Shown in pieces: positions 31,178-50,000 of a stretch of DNA of 50,000 bases. A program made the position numbers and the translations under genes. Numbering within the stretch: the stretch's first letter is position 1; each line of letters begins with the position of its first letter. Source of the DNA: Mesostigma viride. Its lineage: Eukaryota > Streptophyta > Mesostigmatophyceae > Mesostigmatales > Mesostigmataceae. Below the pieces are notes generated by a model. The model searched no databases, was not told where the DNA came from, and saw only the letters and a program-made list of their open reading frames with translations. Location: assembly GCA_009746045.1 (NCBI GenBank), contig RPFO01000154.1:1925753-1975752 (forward strand), given 5' to 3'.

Positions 31178-31681
31178 TTTGCCCTATATTTCCCACATTA
31201 TTGGGCACAGGCGCCTGGCCGGCCTAGCCGGGCACCTGGCCCGCACAGATCAGGTAGACACATCAGATAGACTAGCTGGCACCAAGCCCGCCCAGCCTGG
31301 GCGATATGTCCTCACCTGGCGTGCCCCAGGCCGCGCGCGGGAGGGCCGGCACCCGTGGACGTTTCGTGATAGACTCGGCATGGACATGTGCTACACTAGA
31401 CGTGACGGGCTCACCCCCGGGCAACCTCCTGGTTTGTCTGTAATATGCGGAGGCAGATGGTGCGCAAGGATAGATTAGATAGTGATGAAGGAGACCACCC
31501 CCAAGTCTATGGGGGCTCCGCGTGTGATCGCCGCGTATGGCATTCATAGCGATTCGGGCCGCGGTGCCCACAACCCTGTAACTAGGACCTAGATAGCTTA
31601 CACCATCCATTCCATCCCATGTTCCCCTTCCACTGAGGACTTATGCTCACGTGACGCAGTCATGTGTCTATTAATTAATTA
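31178..31681 (+). pseudogene. 5'-truncated LINE 3' end, plus orientation
   Basis: The copy begins at the SHIIGHRRLAG codons and contains GHLARTDQVDTSDRLAGTKP and the 3' region up to a TTAATTAATTA tail at 31671-31681. It faces away from the interrupted LINE of the same family, starting only about 30 bases from its 5' end, so the two copies are head to head. Confidence 0.85.
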
Positions 31682-31683
31682 TA

Positions 31684-32307
31684 ACACAAGCTCTACAAAC
31701 AGGTCGTGGACCGGCTGGATCGCATAGTATATCTCCGCACATCTGAACCCTGTGATGCCAGATCTCCTTTGCGGCCGTTCCGAGCTTGGCACTGGATTCG
31801 TTGTCCACATCGTCGCGTCGCTGCAGCAACACGATGTTTTCTGGAATACGCGGGCTTTTGGTTCCCGCCGCACATTTGAAAGTGCTGTCCTCCGTTTTTT
31901 TGCCTTTGCACCGTGTGCAGTTCTTGGACGTTTGGAATCATGGCCGATGGCTAACGTGATGACTGACTAGCTAGACCTTTTCAGTGGTTTTCCATTTGCG
32001 GGTATTTCCTCGTAAATGGTGGGAGAGCGATCGCAGCAATGGTGCTCACCACTAGACACTCCCGGCCAGTTAGGCTCGAAACACACGCCCTGATCAAGCA
32101 TGCTGTTTCCGGCCCCACCATCTAGGTCATCTAGTCGCTCTACACGTAAGGGCCAGCCATAATTTCAATGCACACGGATACACATTTCCATCACCATTCA
32201 TCTTCATCATCCTGAACGACTCGAACACGCGGACAAGATAACGGCAGGCTCGAGCTACCATGGTCCGGATTCTCCCAATTTCTGGCCTGCGCTGGTTCTC
32301 TCCTTGA
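31684..32307 (+). mobile_element. 5'-truncated second copy of the Penelope-like element
   Basis: It matches the reverse complement of about 16450-17070: the last ~20 codons of the reverse transcriptase (KQVVDRLDRIV) and most of the 3' region. The copy stops about 110 bases short of the 3' end seen at 16339, at TCTCCTTGATA. It starts directly after the TTAATTAATTA tail of the LINE fragment. Confidence 0.88.
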
Positions 32308-32329
32308 TAATTATAATGATCCCCGGGCC

Positions 32330-32760
32330 CCAGTGGGGAATTATTACAATTAAATTACATAACATGCCTCCGTTGGGAGATCATGCATGTAGCACATATT
32401 CCTTGATGGGTGGTGGAAAGGAGAGAGCCGCGTAATCTAACTATCCTAACGCTAATCTGCCTAGTCTAGAAAAATCCTAACGGCCCTACTCGTCAAAACG
32501 CCTCCTCCTCTTGGGGGAATTATAGTAGCGCGCATCACGGGCCGTCATGGGAAAGAACGCCCGGCCGGTGTGATCATGACCACTAGGGCTTTGCACTCCC
32601 TGTTACATGGCATGCATGTCCCTTGGCTCGATAGTTTAGGACTAAGATACACATAGAACTGGTAGGATTGTTTGCGTGCGCCGTTCCATCCATTCATCGG
32701 GGGCCGTGACTCCTGCAACGGGAGCACGTGTTTATTTTACTAATTATTAATTAATATATA
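32330..32760. repeat. Two retroelement 3' ends, tail to tail
   Basis: 32340-32525 is the family-3 3' region on the minus strand (TGATCTCCCAACGGAG block inverted, CTCGTCAAAACGCC stop region). 32640-32758 is the family-2 3' end on the plus strand (CCATCCATTCATCGGGGG, CTCCTGCAACGGGAGCACG, then ATTATTAATTAATATA). Confidence 0.7.
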
Positions 32761-33290
32761 TGTTTTGGCCCCCTAGTGACGCATTCAAGTGCTTATTAAT
32801 CAATCAGATCCATAATTCTCCATCGAGGACTTATAGGTGCTCTGTGGCACAGTCATGAAGTTTGGTTATTACTGAATGCTATGTGACTTATGCAAGGTGA
32901 GTGCCGGACCCCTAGCTAATTTATTGTCGAGACCTGTAAGCAACAAGCAGTATATATAAGTACTACATGCTGCCGCACCGCCTGGGACGCGAAAAACGCG
33001 AAAGTTTAAGTAGCTACAACACGGAGTCGAACTAGGACCTCTGGCATGATTCCGCGGCTATATGGGTCTCCTGATCCGAAGGCATTCCAAGCTACAGCCC
33101 ACCTGCGAAAAAACTCTTTACCGGAGAGTGGCGCCAGTAATTCGGAAATTTTGCTAGATGTACTACATGAGCTCATGGTGCGTGCGAGGACCTAGCTCTA
33201 ATTTATCGCATTACTATTACCAACGTGACAAACTCGCGCATGTGATGTAAGTTAACTAAGGGTATGACTCATTCGGAGCGCTCTGTCACA
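32761..33290. other. Downstream region of the ABCG gene
   Basis: Apart from the tRNA-like relic, nothing is recognised. The 3' UTR of the minus-strand transporter gene should start at 33290 and run downward. Confidence 0.4.
33010..33110 (-). pseudogene. tRNA-like relic or SINE head
   Basis: On the minus strand TAGCTTGG (A-box-like, 33088-33095) and AGTTCGACTCC (B-box-like, 33023-33033) lie about 60 bases apart, with CTTCGGATCAGG between them as in the anticodon arm of Arg(TCG)-type tRNAs. The acceptor stem does not pair and the anticodon stem is poor, so it is not an intact tRNA. Confidence 0.3.
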
Positions 33291-45580
<12,290 letters not shown>

Positions 45581-45810
45581 CTGCCTCCCAGGGTCCCAGG
45601 CATATCAATTTCAAGTAATGATGATGGCATCCACCACGCACGAGGGCCCGCAAGACATCGAAACAAGCTGTCTCTTATTACTGTTCCTGACACTACTCTG
45701 TCAATACTAGTATGCTATAAGAAGGACATTCTGAGAAACTTCCAGGAAAGGCACTCCCCTGCATGAATGAACCAGACTAGGACTAAATGCAGAGGCGCAC
45801 GCAAGTTTCC
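45581..45810. other. Intron upstream of the first visible ABCG exon
   Basis: The acceptor GGAGGCAG at 45588-45581 (minus) shows that an upstream exon exists. A search by eye of 45600-50000 for a P-loop (GPSGxGK) on the minus strand found none. Confidence 0.5.
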
Positions 45811-47609
45811 ATTCTATTCCCACTATTACCAATCCACCAACATTTGATTAAAACAATAAGTGGGCAATTACAGAACCCATGAGTGAGCCTGCCACGCTGC
45901 ACCCATTTCATGATTGATTGTAGTTCTCGTTACCCTAGAAACAAACACAAGAAGAGGGAGGGAGGGCGGGACAAGAAAAAGAGACCTAGAACATCGTGCA
46001 ATTGGCACTTTAGGGCGGCGTAGCCCGGGCTCGCCTCATGAGCCGTCAGCAACAGTAACTTAATTGCTACTTAACTTAACGAACTAGAAATGGCCATACA
46101 AAACTGGCCAACTAATTCTAACTCATGGAACCGGTCCAGCCCAAGGCCCACCGTCCCGTAGTACCACTCACATAGCGGCGTTCATTCTCATCTGTTATAA
46201 AGAAACTACGTTCAGAGAACACCGATTCTATTCCCACTATTACCAATCCACCAACATTTGATTAAAACAATAAGTGGGCAATTACAGAACCCATGAGTGA
46301 GCCTGCCACGCTGCACCCATTTCATGATTGATTGTAGTTCTCGTTACCCAACCCCCCTTTCCTGGTGCTTTATCTCCAAAGCTCCGCCAACCACTTTCGC
46401 TCAGTGGCTCTCGAGGCTGCCCTGCCGCAACGGTCACGACCATTACAATCGCCGGCGGCTGTAGCGAGCCTCATGCACGATAACCCTTCGCAGGGCCCCC
46501 CCCAGCCTTCCACCCTCGGCCAGTAAAAGAGGGTGTTGAATGTGCACGCAAAGACAAGGAAGAAGACGCCTCGTTTAACGACCACGGACCTCCCTCAAAG
46601 GCCAGTGCCGCCCTAACGTGACGACAACTTGTAGGACGTCACCCGATGCCACCATATCTCGATTACTGTCAACGTTGTCACCTGGGGGAGTAACTTTCCA
46701 TATTTCAGGTTTTAGTTGATGAGCAGGCTCTCATCACACACCCCAGCGGCCGATAAAGCGCAAGCGCAACTGGGCCGGCCAAAATATTTGGTCCTGCCCG
46801 GCCCAGGTCCGTCTGTTAAACTGGCCCCTTAAGTCTCGGTCTGAATCGAAATATTGCATAATTCCGGAATTCGTCCCCACCACATTCCCGAGACCTCACG
46901 CACCCATAAGAGCGGATGCTGGTAAATATTTTTCTACTTACGCGAGGGCCGACAGACTTGTCGTCCATCACAATGCCCACTGAAAGTAACCCGACCACCC
47001 TTCCTTCGGCAGTCAGTAGTCAGGAACTGCAACCCTGCTGCGACATTCCGCAGCAAAGCGGTAGGCACTGCAGCGTGGCACGGAAATCTTACTCATGGTT
47101 TCAGAGTTCCGTACAGGTGCCACGCGCAGGCAAACGCGAAGTATTTTATAGTCTCTCGTCGGCCAAGAACCCAGCTGCGGGGAGAAAACCGACGAGGGTA
47201 ATTAATTTCTTTTTCACAGTCACGTGACTGTTCAAGCTATGTCAGTCACGCGCCATCTCTAATCGGCCACCGCCAGCCAAAAGGCTGACGCGATTAGGGC
47301 AGCATTAAATTTCTTGTAATCCGCCATACCCATACCCCATACATCCGATTACAAGAAAAAGAGACCTAGAACATCGTGCAATTGGCACTTTAGGGCGGCG
47401 TAGCCCGGGCTCGCCTCATGAGCCGTCAGCAACAGTAACTTAATTGCTACTTAACTTAACGAACTAGAAATGGCCATACAAAACTGGCCAACTAATTCTA
47501 ACTCATGGAACCGGTCCAGCCCAAGGCCCACCGTCCCGTAGTACCACTCACATAGCGGCGTTCATTCTCATCTGTTATAAAGAAACTACGTTCAGAGAAC
47601 ACCGATTCT
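45811..47609. repeat. Identical direct repeats in rearranged order
   Basis: R1 (125 bp) is at 45811-45935 and 46225-46349. R2 (259 bp) is at 45971-46229 and 47351-47609. I found no differences between copies of either repeat. The order is R1, 35-base filler, R2, R1, 1.0 kb unique, R2. R2 and R1 overlap by ATTCT at 46225-46229, and ATTCT also precedes the first R1. The unique part (46350-47350) has no recognised gene; a minus frame at 46370-46585 begins with a hydrophobic segment but has no known motif. Confidence 0.9.
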
Positions 47610-48282
47610 GTTTGTGTTGTGTGGTCCTTTGCTTGAAATCGCAAAACACCATTTCTGTACAAAACCCAAACCTCACAGCCACCCAAGAACTGGTTTTGAA
47701 CGCCAAACGGGACAAGGCATGCCATTGAGCTTTATAGATCCCATGTGCGAAGAAGCTTTGGGTGTATGCTCACATGGCTACGGCTGCGGCTCCACCAGGC
47801 AACCCCCTTGGTTGGATTGTGAAAATGTTGTATGGATGGGTTCCAGTCACATGAAACACCAATAACAGTAGGCCAGCAGCGCCTCTTAGGGAGGAATTTT
47901 GGCATCGGTTTTTCCAGGTACTACAATGCGGCTTCGTTTTCCTCCAGCACTAGAGTGCACCTTCATGTTTATAAACTTTGGGAACATGCAAGAACATTTA
48001 AGAAAAGTTTCAGAACAATCACAAACGGCTAAGATCAGTAAATAACATACAAATCAAGAATGTAAAGAAAAAAGTGTGCGGCCGCCTGGTTGCATCAGAT
48101 CCTACAAAGGTGATAGGGAGCATAAGAGGGTGATAGGGAGTTCCCACACGATGAGTCAGCGGTGGAGCATGAGAGAAAGCCAGCAGTGACATCTCGCAGC
48201 CAGCCACGTACCGTCAAGCAGGGTCGTCTGTAATCCCATGCGATGCCCCCAGATGCCGCGTGGGACCATGCGAGGCCAGATG
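47610..48282. other. No gene recognised
   Basis: Single-copy-looking sequence with only short frames. GTGATAGGGAG occurs twice at 48110-48140. If the ABCG gene extends upstream this would be intron. Confidence 0.4.
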
Positions 48283-48905
48283 AGCCGAGGAGAGGGGGAG
48301 AAGGGGAGAGGGGGAGAGAGGGAGATGGGGAGTAGGGGAGAAGAGGAGAGGAGGAGAAGACAAGAGAGGAGCGGAGGAGAGGGGGAGAGGGGAAGAGGGG
48401 GAGAGGGGGAGAGGGGGAGACGGGGAGAGGGGGAGAGGGGAGAGGGGGAGAGGGGGAGGGGGAGAGGGGGAGAGGGGAGAGGGGGAGAGGGGGAGAGGGG
48501 AGAGGGGAGAGGGGAGAGGGGGAGAGGGGAGAGGGGGAGAGGGGGAGAGGGGGAGAGGGGGAGAGGGGAGAGGGGGAGAGGGGAGAGGGGGAGAGGGGGA
48601 GAGGGGGAGAGGGGAGAGGGGGAGAGGGGAGAGGGGGAGAGGGGGAGGGGAGAGGGGGAGAGGGGGAGGGGGAGAGGGGGAGAGGGGGAGAGGGGGAGAG
48701 GGGAGAGGGGGAGAGGGGAGAGGGGGAGAGGGAGAGGGGGAGAGGGGGAGAGGGGGAGAGGGGGAGAGGGGGAGGGGGAGAGGGGGAGAGGGGGAGAGGG
48801 GAGAGGGGGAGAGGGGGAGAGGGGGAGAGGGGGAGAGGGGAAGGAGAGGAGAAGGAGAGGAGAAGGAGAGGAGAAGGAGAGGAGGAGGAGAGGAGTTGGA
48901 GAGGA
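48283..48905. repeat. 0.6 kb purine-rich GGGGAGAG satellite
   Basis: Irregular tandem GGGGGAGAG / GGGGAGAG / GGGGGAGG units cover about 48290-48840, then AGGAGAGGAGA units to 48905. The plus strand is almost pure purine. It gives false 260-280 codon frames on both strands. Confidence 0.97.
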
Positions 48906-49760
48906 GGAGGAGAAGACGAGAGCAGAAAAGGGCAAGACGGACCAGCCAAGAAGACAGTTTAAAAGAGCAGTTCAAAGAAGCAGTCCGGACGGTGGGCACG
49001 CCGGGGTGAACGATGCAAGGGGTCCCAACAGCAGTATACGTTAACACTAAACAGGGAACTGATCACCTATACAAAACATTCTGTGAATCCAGCAGTAGAA
49101 GGATCTTCCTAGTTGCCTCCTGCTACTAGGGCACAACCGTGAAATGGTTCCACGAAGCCACCACAACTACAAAGCCAATAACCAGCCTGAAAGTGTGTTT
49201 CAGTTATGAGCATTCTTGAGTAGCCGTCCAGCCTTGAAGAAAAGCCGAAGTCACTCCAGGCAAGTGGAGGTTAAAGGAGCTGTCAAAATCTGGGCATCGC
49301 CAACTTCTCATCTGAAACCTATTTCCCAAATGGACGGAAAGTCGGGACACACACCGACCTATACGAATTTCACTGCATAGAACCTTGCAAAACAAGTCCT
49401 GTGCATGCCCCCCCCCAAAAAACAAAGCGCTAAGGCTTCAGGGCCAAAACAGTGGAAGCCTGAGTTCATTTACCAATTGCCAAGAGGAGGGGTGAACCCA
49501 GGATATATGTGAGTCTATGTTTCAAGGCTGCATGACTCATGATGCTACACGTCTGGCATAGCCATGGCTAAAAAATTGTGCTATACAATGCTACTAGTTT
49601 ACAAATGAGGCTGACAAGCCAGGACTGGGGTATTAGAGATGCAAGCTGGGAAACGCGGAAGCAGAAAGCAGGGGCGTAGTCAACAGAAAGCCGGGGGGCT
49701 GGGGGGGTAGGGGGGGTCTCAACTCGCAAGCCATGGGCGCAGTTGCCATATGGGTGGTCC
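48906..49760. other. No gene recognised
   Basis: Only short frames. On the minus strand 49745-49770 reads CSCKDHPYGNCAHGL, a Cys-rich peptide that might belong to an exon, but there is no good donor next to it. C and G runs (49409-49415, 49697-49718) break the frames. Confidence 0.4.
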
Positions 49761-49769
49761 TTGCAAGAG

Positions 49770-50000
49770 CAGTCCGCGGTATATTGCCACGCACTGGCAT
49801 GATACCGCGGCATATCATACACATAATGCCCACATGAGAATCATGCCTTGTCACACTACAACAACTACACTTCGGTCATACTGCAATACTAAAGAGCAGA
49901 CCGCGGTATATTCGTACACATAACTCTCGCACACATAAAACCCACATAATTACTATCGCGTGAGAACTATTGTTTAGTCACACTACAACTACACTTGGGT
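49770..50000. repeat. ~125-bp degenerate direct repeat
   Basis: CCGCGGTATATT at 49775 and 49901 starts two related units that both continue through ACACATAA, CCCACAT, a GAGAA(T/C) block and GTCACACTACAAC..CTACACTT to 49878 and 49995. The repeat may continue beyond the window. Confidence 0.85.

Noticed and set aside
31161-31478. Small independent gene of 105 codons
   Set aside because: It is the 5'-truncated C-terminus of the LINE; the same peptide follows the reverse transcriptase in the other copies.
33010-33110. Functional tRNA-Arg on the minus strand
   Set aside because: A- and B-box-like motifs are present but the acceptor and anticodon stems do not pair.
46916-47227. 103-codon plus-strand ORF as a gene
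   Set aside because: No recognisable motif, composition like random sequence, and no second copy or splice context to support it.
48095-49047. Four overlapping 260-285 codon Ser/Pro/Leu or Gly/Glu/Arg ORFs
   Set aside because: All frames on both strands are open through a purine-rich satellite; this is composition, not coding.
49568-49822. Cys-rich peptide CSCKDHPYGNCAHGL as the N-terminal ABCG exon
   Set aside because: There is no convincing donor or start, and ABCG2-type proteins need no such domain. The similarity is too slight.

Overview
The window is nuclear DNA from a photosynthetic eukaryote of the green lineage, most likely a unicellular green alga. The reasons are an intron-rich gene for the chloroplast cyclic-electron-flow protein PGRL1, plant-type TTTAGGG motifs in an intronic repeat, GT..AG spliceosomal introns, and dense non-LTR and Penelope-like retroelements. 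I cannot name the species.

Layout. 1-7300 is a graveyard of 5'-truncated non-LTR retroelement copies of at least three families in both orientations. It includes a ~0.6 kb palindrome made of two retroelement 3' ends and a 1.1 kb ATGG microsatellite that grew from a short CATC run in a retroelement 3' region. 7986-13673 (minus) is a complete 9-exon PGRL1 gene of 371 residues. 14254-22599 holds two copies of a ~2.3 kb repeat with short terminal inverted repeats; the first is interrupted by a Penelope-like reverse-transcriptase element, and the second preserves the empty site. 22953-32760 is a nest: a broken LINE (minus) carries a 5.6 kb DNA transposon (24327-29935) with TA target duplication, CACAT termini, subterminal repeats and three ORFs; a LINE 3' end, a truncated copy of the Penelope-like element and other retroelement tails follow. 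33291-45580 (minus) holds ten exons of an ABCG2-like half transporter. Its 5' exon with the Walker A motif was not found and may lie beyond the window. 45600-50000 has no recognised gene; it holds rearranged identical direct repeats and a long purine-rich array.

The two host genes are unrelated in function: PGRL1 acts in the thylakoid membrane around photosystem I, and the ABCG protein is a membrane exporter. They share a striking architecture. Their introns contain many degenerate copies of the neighbouring exon edge, including the splice site, in the same orientation and on the intron side. About 20 such copies in introns of both genes are the most unusual signal here. They suggest that introns in this genome grow, and possibly arise, by repeated local duplication across exon-intron boundaries.

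Exon coordinates were derived by hand from splice consensus, phase continuity and family similarity. No alignment or database search was run.
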